Assembly: GCF_004923205.2 (NCBI RefSeq)
Contig: NZ_SELD02000006.1
Coordinates: 62,001-126,000, forward strand
DNA from: Paracoccus aeridis
GTDB lineage: Bacteria > Pseudomonadota > Alphaproteobacteria > Rhodobacterales > Rhodobacteraceae
DNA: 64,000 nt
Direction: 5' to 3'
Below the pieces are notes generated by a model that was not told the origin of the DNA, searched no databases, and saw only the letters and a list, made by a program, of their open reading frames with translations. This document shows positions 1 to 11,686 of this stretch, one piece after another. The stretch's first letter is position 1; the number at the start of each line of letters is the position of its first letter. Position numbers and translations under genes: made by a program.

Positions 1-1349
1 CGCTGCAACCAGCGGCCCCAGGTCGGCTCGGCATCCGCCGTGGCGGGCGCGCCCGGTAGACCCGCGGTGACAGGGTGGCGGCGGCCCGCCTCGGTGAGGT
101 CCGGCCTGAACGCCTCCTCGACGATGCGGCCGGTGGGGCGCGCGGGCAGGATCGCGCCGAGGGGCGAGAGGTTCAGGCTTTCCACGCTCGCGATCTCCGG
201 GCCGGAGGAGACCAGCAGCGCGCCCCCTTCCTCGACGTAGCGGCGGATGTTCTCGTAATATTGCGGCGGCAGGATGCCGCGGACGCGGTAGCGGTCGAAG
301 ATGATCAGGTCGAAATCGGCGATCCGCTGCTCGAACAGCTCCTGCGTGGGAAAGGCGATCAGCGCCATCTCGTCCACCGGCACCCCATCCGACTTGTCCG
401 GCGGACGCAGGATGGTGAAGTGGATCAGGTCGACGTTCGCATCCGATTTCAGCAGGTTGCGCCAGGTTCTTTCGCCGGGATGAGGCTCTCCCGACACCAG
501 AAGCACCCGCAGCCGGTCGCGCACGCCCTCGATCTGGATCGCGGCCGCGTCGTTGCGGTCGGTCAGCTGCGCAGGCCCCTGGTCGGGCGGGTCGAGGCGC
601 AGCGACACGACGTTCTGCCCGGCATGGGCGATCTCGACCGGCAGGTCCAGCGGGACGCCGGGGGGCAGCGCGATCACCTGCTCGGCCTCGCCGTCGAGGC
701 GGACGCGCAGGGTGGCCGCGCGGCCGGCCATCCCCGCCGGCACCGCGCCCTGGTCCTGCACCGACAGACGGATGGTCGCGGTCTCGCCGACAAGACCGAA
801 GGCGGGCGCCTCGTCCACCACGAGCCGCCGGTCCCAATCGTCCGGCGCGCCGGTCAAAAGGACGTGGACCGGCGCGGGCGCCGTTTTCGGGATCATGGGG
901 GTGTCGTGCGCCTGCCCGTCGGTCACGGCGATGATGCCTGCAACCCGCGCCTCGGGTTCGGCGGCGAGCGCGCGCGTCATGGCGGTGCCGAGCTGCGTTC
1001 CCTCGGGATCGTCGCCCACCGTCACGCGGCGCAGGTCGACGTCGGGCAGAGCGGATAGCCGCGCCGTCAGCTGCGCCACGGCCGCGTCCACCTGCGCCGC
1101 CCGGCCCGGCAGCGTCTGGCTGGCGGTGCGGTCGTCGATCAGGATCACGATGTCCGACAGGCCCTGCCGCACCCCCCGTTCCAGCACGGGCCCGGCAAGC
1201 GCGGCGGCCGCGGCGAGGCCGGCCAAGCCGCGCAGCGCCCAGCCCGGCAACCCGCGCCACAGCGCCCAGGCCGCAGCCAGCAGCGCCACGGCGGCGATGG
1301 CGGCGACAGCGGCCCAGGGCAGCGCGGGATCGAAGCGCAGGCCGGTCAC
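1..1349 (-). CDS. GATase-like membrane protein, last gene of the MoxR/DUF4159 operon (3' end outside window)
   Basis: The reading frame runs off the left edge; 449 residues are visible. The start is a GTG at 1349 inside a GTGA overlap with the stop of the DUF4159 gene. Two hydrophobic segments (about residues 9-30 and 38-57) precede a large soluble region. Around residues 285-400 there is a class I glutamine-amidotransferase-like fold (stretches RVLLVSGEPHPGER, DLIIFDRYRVRG and EEGGALLVSSGPE), without an obvious catalytic Cys-His pair in the visible part. Proteins of this layout are the usual partner of DUF4159 proteins in alphaproteobacterial MoxR operons. The role is probably envelope-associated but is not established. 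The operon context is solid; the function is inferred. Confidence 0.8.
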   Translation of the reverse strand, partial: MTGLRFDPALPWAAVAAIAAVALLAAAWALWRGLPGWALRGLAGLAAAAALAGPVLERGVRQGLSDIVILIDDRTASQTLPGRAAQVDAAVAQLTARLSALPDVDLRRVTVGDDPEGTQLGTAMTRALAAEPEARVAGIIAVTDGQAHDTPMIPKTAPAPVHVLLTGAPDDWDRRLVVDEAPAFGLVGETATIRLSVQDQGAVPAGMAGRAATLRVRLDGEAEQVIALPPGVPLDLPVEIAHAGQNVVSLRLDPPDQGPAQLTDRNDAAAIQIEGVRDRLRVLLVSGEPHPGERTWRNLLKSDANVDLIHFTILRPPDKSDGVPVDEMALIAFPTQELFEQRIADFDLIIFDRYRVRGILPPQYYENIRRYVEEGGALLVSSGPEIASVESLNLSPLGAILPARPTGRIVEEAFRPDLTEAGRRHPVTAGLPGAPATADAEPTWGRWLQ

Positions 1350-2266
1350 GGACGATCACCGGAAAGCGGTTCGTCGAAAAGCGCCTCGGGCAACGCGCCT
1401 GAGAAGGGGTCCGCGAACGCGCCCCCCGGCGAGCCGGCGTCGGTCCGGCCAAGACGTTCGAGCAGCGCGGGAACGTGCACCTGATCGGATTTGTAATTGC
1501 CCGTAAGCACATACATGACAAGGTTGATCCCGAATCTCAGCGCCAGCTCGCGCTGCCGCTCGCCGTCCAGCCCGCGCCCGATCTGGTGCGTGGGCAGGCC
1601 GCGGTCGTCGATGGCCCATGCCTCGGCCCAGTCATTCGCGCCGATCAGCACCGGCGACACGCCGTCGTTGAGGTTGCGGAAGCCCGCGGCGGGTGGCCCT
1701 TCGGAACTGGCGGCCGACGCCTCGGCCCACAGCGGGTTGCCCTGCCAGCGGCCGGGAAAATCGTCGAGCAGGTAGAAGCTGCGGGTCAGGACGTGGTCGT
1801 CGGGGACCGGCGCCAGCGGCGGGATGTCGAGCGGCGCGGCGAGGCGCTGCAGGTCGGACTGCGCCCCCGGCAGCCCGGCCGAGGCGATGTCGCCGTCGCG
1901 CGTGTCGAACAGGATCATGCCGCCCGACTGCAGGAACCGGTTCAGCCGGACGTAGGCTGCGGGCGACGGCGCGGGCTGGCCGGACGTCACCGGCCAGTAG
2001 AGGAACGTCAGCGGCGACAGGTCGTCGCGATCGAGGTCGATCCCGACCGGAGGACCGGGCTCGACCGTCGTCCGCAGGGTCAGGGCGAGCGACAGGCCGT
2101 CGAGGCCCGCGCGCGCGGTCTCGTCCACCTCGGGGTCGCCGGTCAGGACATGGGCCAGCGCCACCTGCCGGGCAGCGGCGGCAAGCTGCGGGGGCGGTTC
2201 GTCCTGCGCGACGGCCGGGGGCGCCAGCAGCGCGAAAGCGACGAGCACGGGGCCGAGGATCCTCAT
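1346..2266 (-). CDS. DUF4159 domain exported protein
   Basis: 306 residues from the ATG at 2266, which lies in an ATGA overlap with the stop of the upstream BatA-like gene. The same frame stays open to 3088, but the coupled ATG directly precedes a clean signal peptide (hydrophobic h-region, cleavage near PAVAQ-DE at residue 21). The body matches the DUF4159 type: it contains LTFLYWPVTSGQPAPSP, RLNRFLQSGGMILFDTRDG and LTRSFYLLDDFPGRWQGNPLW, and ends with FGINLVMYVLTGNYKSDQ. DUF4159 domains resemble GATase/ThuA-like folds without known activity. Its place between a vWA-like membrane protein and a GATase-like membrane protein suggests one envelope-associated complex. The family call is good; the function is unknown. 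Confidence 0.85.
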   Translation of the reverse strand: MRILGPVLVAFALLAPPAVAQDEPPPQLAAAARQVALAHVLTGDPEVDETARAGLDGLSLALTLRTTVEPGPPVGIDLDRDDLSPLTFLYWPVTSGQPAPSPAAYVRLNRFLQSGGMILFDTRDGDIASAGLPGAQSDLQRLAAPLDIPPLAPVPDDHVLTRSFYLLDDFPGRWQGNPLWAEASAASSEGPPAAGFRNLNDGVSPVLIGANDWAEAWAIDDRGLPTHQIGRGLDGERQRELALRFGINLVMYVLTGNYKSDQVHVPALLERLGRTDAGSPGGAFADPFSGALPEALFDEPLSGDRP

Positions 2267-4227
2267 GCCGCCACCACGCCGCGGCCGCGCCGCCCGCCTG
2301 CGATCATGGCCGAAGCGACGGCATCCGCCGCCAGCAGTGCGGCCGCGACCGCCAGCAGCCAGCCGCGCAGTTCGGTGCCGCGCGGGCGCCCGGGCTGTTC
2401 GACGACAGCGCCCGGCCATGCGGCAGGCGCAAGCGGCCCGCCCGCGTTCAGCGCGAACCGTTGCTCGCCCGCGACATAGACGCCGGCGGGCACGCCGGGG
2501 GCCGGGCCTGCGCCCATGTCGGCCGCGGCGACGGGCGGCAGGTCGTCGGCGGGCGGCGCGGCGCGGCCGAAGCCGTCGAGCACCGTCTCGGCCGACCAGA
2601 ACGGCTGCTCGCCCGCCTGCGCCCCGGGTACATCCGGCGCAGGCGCGCCAGTGGCCGCGTCGAGGCCGGGAGCGCCCTGGATCAGGCGCTCCAGCATGGC
2701 GAGGAACAGCCCCGACAGCGGCAGCGACGACCACTCCGCGTTGGCGGCGGTGTGGAACAGGACCAGCTGCCCCCGGCCGATCGCGTCGCGGGTGACGAGC
2801 GGGGTGCCGTCGCTCAGCCGCGCGATGGTGCGGGCGGCGAGGTCCGGGTCGGGCTCTGCCATCAGCTGCGCGCGCACGGTCACGTCGGCGGGCGGGGCCA
2901 GGCCCGCGAATGGCCCGTCGGCGGCGAAGGGCGCGATCTCGCGCGGGTCGCCCCAGCTCAGCGCGCCGCCGATGTCGCGCCCGCCGGGGCGCAGCCGCAC
3001 CGGCAGCAGGGGATCGAGGTCCAGCATGTCGGACGCGGCCATGCGCGGACCCGCGAAGCGGATGAGGACGCCGCCGCGGTCGATCCACTCGGACAGCGCC
3101 GGCTGGTCGGGGTCGAGCGGCTGGTCGGCGATGACGATCACGTCGGGCGCGGCGGGCAGCACCTCGGCCAGCGTGCCCTCGACAAGGTCCGCGCGGGGCG
3201 CGAGCGCCTGTCGCAGGTAGTGCAGCGGGGACAGCAGCGCCTGCCCTTCCGTGCTGCGGGTGTCGCCGGCGATGGCCACCTTGCGCCGGCGGATGCGGTC
3301 GTCGGCAAGGACGACGGCGCCGGCAGAGGCGTCACCCTCGACCGCGAAGCGGGTGACCCGGTTGCGAAGTTCCGACGGCAGGTCGATCGGCAGCGTGGCC
3401 TCGGCGATGCCGTTCGTCACCGCGGGGTCCGGCGGGGTCAGCCGCGCGAGCGTCCGCGGCGTGCCCTGCGGATCGGGGCCGATCGCCTGGATCGCCGGCA
3501 GCGGAGCCGGAGCGGTGGATCGCAGCACCAGCACAGGCTCGCGCCCAGGTTGCAGTTCCAGGCTGCGGACCGGGGCGGCCTGCGGGACGACCGTGACCGG
3601 ACCGCGCGCGGCCAGCGCCGCCAGCAGCCCGGGCCCACCCGGATGTTCGACCCCGTCGCTGATCCAGAGGGTCGCGAAGCGGTCCGGCGCACCGTCCAGC
3701 ACCGTTGCAGGATCCGCCGGATAGCGGGTGGCCCAGGGCTGCGGCTCGGCGCCGCGAAGCCGCGCGGCGTGCCGGGCGGCGGGCTGGAAGGGAAGCGCGG
3801 CGCCCTGCCCGGTCCGCCCGTCCGCGATCAGCAGAGCGGCCGGGTGCGCCCCGGCCGCGGCCTGGTCCAGCGCGGCCAGGGCACGCGCGCGCGCCGCTTC
3901 CCACCCCGGCGCGGCGGACCAGCCCGCGTCGACCACCACCAGCAGCGGCCCCGGCGGCGTCTCGTCGGCCACCGGCCGCCAGGCCGGACCGGCGAGCCCC
4001 ACCACAAGCGCGGCGATGGCGACCAGGCGCAGCGCCAGCAGCCACCATGGCGTGCGCCGGGCGATGGGGGCGGGGTCGGCCAGGCCTACCAGCAGCACGG
4101 TGCCGGGGAACGTCACCTCGCGCATGGCGGGCGGCACGGCGCGGAGCAGCAGCCACAGCACGGGCAGCGCGATCAGCGCCGCCAGCACCCAAGGCGCGGC
4201 AAATCCCAGTGGTCCGAGCGTCAGCAC
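2263..4227 (-). CDS. BatA/vWA-like aerotolerance-type membrane protein
   Basis: 654 residues. The N-terminus resembles the BatA N-terminal domain: a first transmembrane helix (about residues 10-30), then a PPAMREVTFPGT segment, then a second helix near residues 60-80. A von Willebrand factor A-like region follows (LLVVVDAGWSAAPGWEAAR, TLWISDGVEHPGG). The first MIDAS motif is degenerate (DAGWS rather than DxSxS). A GATase-like region (DVIVIADQPLDPDQ, GRGQLVLFHTAANAEWSSLPLSG) and a C-terminal transmembrane helix (about residues 620-645) complete it. The start at 4227 is 12 bases past the DUF58 stop, and the end overlaps the DUF4159 start. Members of MoxR-DUF58-vWA operons are thought to assist folding or assembly of specific clients; none is identified here. 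Confidence 0.85.
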   Translation of the reverse strand: MLTLGPLGFAAPWVLAALIALPVLWLLLRAVPPAMREVTFPGTVLLVGLADPAPIARRTPWWLLALRLVAIAALVVGLAGPAWRPVADETPPGPLLVVVDAGWSAAPGWEAARARALAALDQAAAGAHPAALLIADGRTGQGAALPFQPAARHAARLRGAEPQPWATRYPADPATVLDGAPDRFATLWISDGVEHPGGPGLLAALAARGPVTVVPQAAPVRSLELQPGREPVLVLRSTAPAPLPAIQAIGPDPQGTPRTLARLTPPDPAVTNGIAEATLPIDLPSELRNRVTRFAVEGDASAGAVVLADDRIRRRKVAIAGDTRSTEGQALLSPLHYLRQALAPRADLVEGTLAEVLPAAPDVIVIADQPLDPDQPALSEWIDRGGVLIRFAGPRMAASDMLDLDPLLPVRLRPGGRDIGGALSWGDPREIAPFAADGPFAGLAPPADVTVRAQLMAEPDPDLAARTIARLSDGTPLVTRDAIGRGQLVLFHTAANAEWSSLPLSGLFLAMLERLIQGAPGLDAATGAPAPDVPGAQAGEQPFWSAETVLDGFGRAAPPADDLPPVAAADMGAGPAPGVPAGVYVAGEQRFALNAGGPLAPAAWPGAVVEQPGRPRGTELRGWLLAVAAALLAADAVASAMIAGGRRGRGVVAA

Positions 4228-4239
4228 CCCGTCACTCCG

Positions 4240-5144
4240 TCAGCCCGCCAGCACACCATGCAGCCACATGAGCGCCTGCCCCGGCGGCAGCCCGGTGTCG
4301 TGGGTTCCGAAGCGCCAGCCCGCCGCCGTCGCCGCGCGGTCGAGGGCCTGCCGCTGCGCGTCCAGGCGCGCGAGATACAGTTCCCGCAATGCGCCCGCGT
4401 TGCGGGTGTCGTGGCGCAGCGCGCCGCCGACGCCGCGGAACCGGACCGCGCCCGAAAAGGGGAAGCCTTCCTCGACCGGGTCCAGCACCTGAAGCACCGC
4501 GCCCCCGATCCCCTGCGCGGCGGCGGCCGAAAGATATGCCGCGACCGGCGCCGGATCGGTCAGGAAGTCGCCGATCAGCACCATGCGCCTGAGCGGGCGG
4601 AGGTCGGCGGCGGGCGGCAGTTCCAGGGCTTCGCCCGCGCGACGGTCAAGGAGATCGTGCGCGATCCGGTCGGCCTGCGCCCGGCCCGCCTGCGGCACCG
4701 CCCCCGACGTCCCCACCTTCTCGCCCCCGCGCAGCAGCACCAGCGCCAGCGCCAGCGCCAGCAGCTCGGCCCGCGCGCGCTTGGTGGGGCGCGACGGATC
4801 GCCGGTCCAGTCCATGCCGGGCGTGCCCGCGACCCAGAGGATCGCCGATTGAGCGGTGTGCAGTTCGCGCTCGCGCACGAAGGTCGCGTCGGACCGGGCC
4901 GAGCGGCGCCAGTCGATCTGGCGCATGCTGTCGCCGGGCGCGGCCGCGCGGTACTGCCAGAAGTCCTCGCCCTGCCCCGCCCGGCGCAGCCCGTGGGCGC
5001 CGGGTTGCAGGGCCGCCGCCAGCCGCTCGGCCGACAGCATCAGCGCGGGAAGCGCGGCCGCCGCGGCCTCGGCCTGCGCGCGCAGGCGGGCGGATGCGCC
5101 CGCTGCCGGGTCGCCGGGCCTGGTCGGGACGGGACGGGTTCCCT

Positions 5145-5148
<4 letters not shown>
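4240..5148 (-). CDS. DUF58 domain protein
   Basis: 302 residues. The DUF58 hallmark PGDSMRQIDWRRSARSD is at residues 71-87, preceded by the usual Arg/Gly-rich lead-in (LQPGAHGLRRAGQGEDFWQYR). The central segment LILWVAG-type strand and ELLALALALVLLRGGEKVG helix fit the vWA-like fold of the family. There are no clear membrane helices, so this is the short soluble form. The start overlaps the MoxR stop by ATGA (5145-5148), implying translational coupling. DUF58 proteins almost always act with MoxR AAA ATPases and vWA proteins, probably as adaptor or client-binding subunits. The molecular function is not defined. Confidence 0.88.
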
Positions 5149-6146
<998 letters not shown>

Positions 6147-6209
6147 TGCAACGTCCCCGATTTGATCTCATCCTACCTTATGGATCACTTGGGAAAGGCT
6201 CCACATCCA

Positions 6210-6746
6210 ATGGCTGCCGAGAGTGACATTAGCGTGATTTCCGTGGCCGACGCCGCGCGCGAGGCGGGACGCAAGGGTCCGCCGCCGGTCCACCTGTGGA
6301 ACCCCGACTACTGCGGCGAGATGGACCTGACGATCCGTGCCGACGGCACCTGGGTCCACGAAGGGCGGGTGATCGCGCGGCCCGAGATGGTGCAGCTGTT
6401 CGCCTCGGTCCTCAAGCGCGAGGGCGACCGCTTCTTCCTTGTCACGCCCGTCGAGAAGCTGGGGATCACGGTCGAGGATGCGCCGTTCCTGGCCATCGAC
6501 GCCGAGATCGGCGCGGATGCGATCACCTTCACGACCAGCACCGGCGACGTCGTGACGGCCGGGCCGGACAACGCGATCCGCGTGGACGACCGCGGCGGCG
6601 AGCCGCGGCCCTACGTCCACGTGCGCCGGGGGCTCGACGCGCTGATCGACCGCAAGACGTTCTACCGGCTGGTCGAGGCGGCCGAACCCGGCCCGGACGG
6701 TCGGCTGATCCTGAGATCGGGCGGCGCAGAGTTCGTCCTGGGATAG
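6210..6746 (+). CDS. DUF1285 family protein
   Basis: 178 residues from the ATG at 6210. An in-frame ATG at 6180 would add ten residues, but a purine-rich GGGAAAGG (6191-6198) lies just before 6210 and nothing comparable precedes 6180. The family signature is clear: PPVHLWNPDYCGEMDLTIRADGTWVHEG, then REGDRFFLVTPVEK and the C-terminal DALIDRKTFYRLVE. DUF1285 proteins are small beta-rich cytosolic proteins of unknown function. It is transcribed divergently from the MoxR operon and ends 4 bases before the hydroxypyruvate isomerase gene, so the two are probably cotranscribed. Confidence 0.88.
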   Translation: MAAESDISVISVADAAREAGRKGPPPVHLWNPDYCGEMDLTIRADGTWVHEGRVIARPEMVQLFASVLKREGDRFFLVTPVEKLGITVEDAPFLAIDAEIGADAITFTTSTGDVVTAGPDNAIRVDDRGGEPRPYVHVRRGLDALIDRKTFYRLVEAAEPGPDGRLILRSGGAEFVLG

Positions 6747-6750
6747 GGCC

Positions 6751-7509
6751 ATGCTGCGCCTCGCCGCCAACCTGACCTTCCTCTTCACCGAGCAGCCGAT
6801 GCTGGAACGCTTCGCCGCCGCCGCGCGGGCCGGGTTCCAGGGCGTCGAGATCCTGTTTCCCTACGACATCGCCGCGCCCGAACTGGCGCGGGCGGCGCAG
6901 GGCGCGGGCGTCACGTTCGTCCTGATGAACACGCCGCCCCCGAACTGGGCCGGCGGGCCGCGCGGCTTCGCGGCCGTCCCGGGAGGAGAGGAACGGTTCC
7001 GCCGCGACTTCGACCGCGCGCTGCGCTACGCGCAGGTGCTGCGGTCGCGGCACATCCACGTCATGGCCGGCGCCGCCGAGGGAGCCACCGCGCGGCAGAC
7101 CTATCTGAACAACCTCGCCTGGGCCTGCGACCGGGCGCCCCATGCGAGCCTCACGATCGAGCCGATGAACCCGGTTGACATGCCGGGCTACTTCCTCGCC
7201 GGCTTCGACCAGGCGGCCGAGGTTCTCGATCACCTGGACCGGCCGAACCTCGGCCTTCAGTTCGACGCCTACCACGCCCACATGATCACCGGCGACGTGC
7301 TGGCATGCTGGCGCGCCCACGCGCCCCGCGTCCGCCACCTGCAGATTGCGGGCGCCCCCGGGCGGCACGAACCCGCGGGCGGCGACATCGACTATCGCTC
7401 GTTTCTCGGCGCGGTTCAGGCGAGCGGCTATCCCGGCTGGACCGGCGCCGAGTACGTGCCTGCGATGACCACGGCCGCGGGGCTGGGCTGGATGGCGCCG
7501 CTCACCTGA
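6751..7509 (+). CDS. hyi: Hydroxypyruvate isomerase family TIM-barrel protein
   Basis: 252 residues. The N-terminus LRLAANLTFLFTEQPMLERF and the internal GFQGVEILFPYD, TIEPMNPVDMPGYFL, LGLQFDAYHAHMITGD and HLQIAGAPGRHEP motifs match the Hyi branch of the AP-endonuclease-like TIM-barrel superfamily. The conserved acidic and histidine metal/substrate ligands (E in TIEPMN, D and H in FDAYH, final E in GAEYVP) are present. Hyi interconverts hydroxypyruvate and tartronate semialdehyde in glyoxylate/glycerate metabolism, in the cytosol. No gcl or glxR gene is nearby, so the exact substrate is inferred from homology only; the related OtnI sugar isomerases are an alternative. Confidence 0.82.
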   Translation: MLRLAANLTFLFTEQPMLERFAAAARAGFQGVEILFPYDIAAPELARAAQGAGVTFVLMNTPPPNWAGGPRGFAAVPGGEERFRRDFDRALRYAQVLRSRHIHVMAGAAEGATARQTYLNNLAWACDRAPHASLTIEPMNPVDMPGYFLAGFDQAAEVLDHLDRPNLGLQFDAYHAHMITGDVLACWRAHAPRVRHLQIAGAPGRHEPAGGDIDYRSFLGAVQASGYPGWTGAEYVPAMTTAAGLGWMAPLT

Positions 7510-7639
7510 CCCGGCGCCTGCCGCCATGCCCCGCGTGCCGCAGCGGCCGACCCGCCCTGCCACGGGCCCCGGGGGCTTTCGGCTGGCAATTCGACCGATG
7601 CTGCGATAACGGGGCCGCGCAATGCATAAAGGCGCACCC

Positions 7640-9460
<1,821 letters not shown>

Positions 9461-9469
9461 GGCCCGGCA

Positions 9470-9637
9470 AGGGTAGCGTTCTTTCCGCGCTGCGCACCGG
9501 AAACCGCCACCCTGCCACAAGGCGCGATCCGGCTGCGCCGGGGCGGGTTCGGTCCCGCGCTTGTGCTGCTGCACGGCCGTCCGCGCACCCACACGACATG
9601 GCCCGCTGCCGCCATCGCGGGCGCGGCCGCGCGTTGA
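9470..9637 (+). pseudogene. Remnant of an alpha/beta-hydrolase N-terminus
   Basis: The stretch between typA and the TetR-like gene carries, in one frame, GAIRLRRGGFGPALVLLHGRP followed by RTHTTWPAA (coding 9521-9613), then a TGA at 9635-9637. This resembles the GxGPPLLLLHGxPxTHxxW oxyanion-hole region of haloacetate-dehalogenase-like alpha/beta hydrolases. There is no plausible start codon with a ribosome site, and no downstream nucleophile elbow or catalytic triad. I read it as a decayed fragment, not a working gene. Chance resemblance in GC-rich DNA is possible. Confidence 0.4.
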
Positions 9638-9712
9638 GCGTGCGCCCGGCCGCGGCGGATCGACGCAGGGCTTGTGCCTTGCAACCTGCGGGCGGAAAAT
9701 GCGTTGTCAGAC

Positions 9713-10372
9713 ATGGACCAGAAGCCCAAGGAACCCGGCGAATCAACCATGCAGGTCCTGCTGCGGACCGCCTGCGAGCGGCTCGTCGCGGCAGAGCCTT
9801 CGCGCTGCGATCCCGAAAGCCTCGCTCGTGAAACCGGCATCGACCCCGAGGTGGCGCGCGGGCTTCTCCCGTCAGCCGAGACGGTGGTCAGGACGGTGGC
9901 CGAAAGCGCGCTGCGCCGGCAGATGGATTTCCTGACCCGCAGGATAAGCAGCGTTCCGGGCGACGATCCGACCGAGCAGCTTCTGGCGCTCGGCAAGGCC
10001 GCGGTGGAGTGGGCGGTCGAGAACCGGGACGATTTCCACGTCCTGAACCTGCCGCTGGTCGGCCAGGTCGTGGATGGCGAGGAACTCGCGCGCTACCACC
10101 GCTCGCTGCAGGAGCTGACCGCCTCGATGCTGGACCGCGCGCGCGAGCAGGGCCGGCTGCGCCCGGACATGGATCCCTTGACGATGCTCGTGGTCGTGCG
10201 CGCCTTCACCTACGGGCTGTCGCGGCTGTACGTGGACCGGCAGCTGCGGGTCTGGCTTCCCGACGAACAGGATCTCGACAAGGCGGCCGCCCTGACGGCG
10301 GCGCTCGATGCGTTCGCCGGCATGCTGTTCGTCGGCAAGGGCGGCGATCAGCCCATCCGCTCGGAGGCGTAG
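9713..10372 (+). CDS. TetR-like transcriptional regulator (WHG-type C-terminal domain)
   Basis: 219 residues from the ATG at 9713; a GTG at 9674 and an ATG at 9749 are alternatives and the ribosome site is weak. Residues about 13-60 look like a divergent TetR-type helix-turn-helix (LLRTACERLVAAEPSRCDPE, then SLARETGIDPEVARGLLPS). The rest is all-helical (EQLLALGKAAVEWAVENRDDF, TASMLDRAREQGRLRPDMDPL), like the ligand-binding domain of WHG/TetR_C_33-type regulators. The target is not evident: no divergent gene shares its upstream region, and its end overlaps the convergent purU by 25 bases. The family call is moderate because the HTH is atypical. Confidence 0.65.
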   Translation: MDQKPKEPGESTMQVLLRTACERLVAAEPSRCDPESLARETGIDPEVARGLLPSAETVVRTVAESALRRQMDFLTRRISSVPGDDPTEQLLALGKAAVEWAVENRDDFHVLNLPLVGQVVDGEELARYHRSLQELTASMLDRAREQGRLRPDMDPLTMLVVVRAFTYGLSRLYVDRQLRVWLPDEQDLDKAAALTAALDAFAGMLFVGKGGDQPIRSEA

Positions 10373-11265
10373 CCGCCCGGACTTGCCGGGAACACGACGG
10401 TCTTGGTCCCGTTCAGGAACACGCGGTGGTGGATGTGGGCGTGGATCGCGCGCGCGAGTACCTGCGCCTCGACGTCGCGGCCGAGGCTCGCGTAGTCCTC
10501 GGGCGACTGGGCGTGGGTGACGCGGGCGGTGTCCTGCTCGATGATCGGGCCTTCGTCCAGGTCGGCGGTCACGTAGTGCGCGGTCGCCCCGATCAGCTTG
10601 ACGCCGCGCTGGAACGCCTGCCGATAGGGGTTCGCGCCCTTGAAGCTCGGCAGGAACGAGTGGTGGATGTTGATGATCCGTCCCGACAGGGCCGTGCAGA
10701 GCCGGTCCGACAGCACCTGCATGTAGCGCGCGAGGACTACCAGCTCGGTTTCGGTGCGGTCGACCAGCGCCATGAGCTCGGCCTCCGCCTCGGGCTTGTT
10801 GGCGGGGGTGACCGGGATCAGGTGGAACGGCAGCCCCGCCTGCTCGACGACCGTGCGGTAGGTGGGGTGGTTCGAGACGACGCCCGCGATGTCGATCGGC
10901 AGCGCCCCGATCCGCCAGCGGTAGAGAAGATCGTTCAGGCAATGGCCAAAGTGCGACACCATCAGCAGCACCCGCGTCCGCCGGCGGGTGTCATGGAAGG
11001 CGAAGTCCATTGCAAAGGGCCGCGCGACGTCGGGAAAGCCCGCGCGAAGATCGTCGATCGTCGCGCCGGTTTCCGACCGGAAGCTGACCCGCATGAAGAA
11101 GCGGCCGTTCTGCAGGTCGTCGAACTGGGCCGAATCGGTGATGTTGCAGCCGTTCGCGGCAAGGAAGCCCGCCACCGCGGCGACGATCCCCCGGCGGGTC
11201 TCGCAGGTGACGGTCAGGATCAGGTCGGACGGGGTTTCGGCCGTCGCCGGGCCGTGCTGCGGCAT
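10348..11265 (-). CDS. purU: Formyltetrahydrofolate deformylase
   Basis: 305 residues. An N-terminal ACT domain (LILTVTCETRRGIVAAVAGFL, residues about 13-85) is followed by the formyltransferase-fold catalytic domain. The catalytic Asn-His-Asp set is visible as NIHHSFLPSF and HYVTADLDEGPIIEQD, and the end PASPGGYASERMG is the usual family C-terminus. PurU hydrolyses 10-formyl-THF to THF and formate, balancing one-carbon pools and supplying formate to PurT. It starts 4 bases after the ferredoxin stop, so it is probably the last gene of that transcript. The C-terminal 25 bases overlap the convergent TetR-like gene. Confidence 0.95.
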   Translation of the reverse strand: MPQHGPATAETPSDLILTVTCETRRGIVAAVAGFLAANGCNITDSAQFDDLQNGRFFMRVSFRSETGATIDDLRAGFPDVARPFAMDFAFHDTRRRTRVLLMVSHFGHCLNDLLYRWRIGALPIDIAGVVSNHPTYRTVVEQAGLPFHLIPVTPANKPEAEAELMALVDRTETELVVLARYMQVLSDRLCTALSGRIINIHHSFLPSFKGANPYRQAFQRGVKLIGATAHYVTADLDEGPIIEQDTARVTHAQSPEDYASLGRDVEAQVLARAIHAHIHHRVFLNGTKTVVFPASPGGYASERMG

Positions 11266-11269
11266 CGGT

Positions 11270-11686
<417 letters not shown>

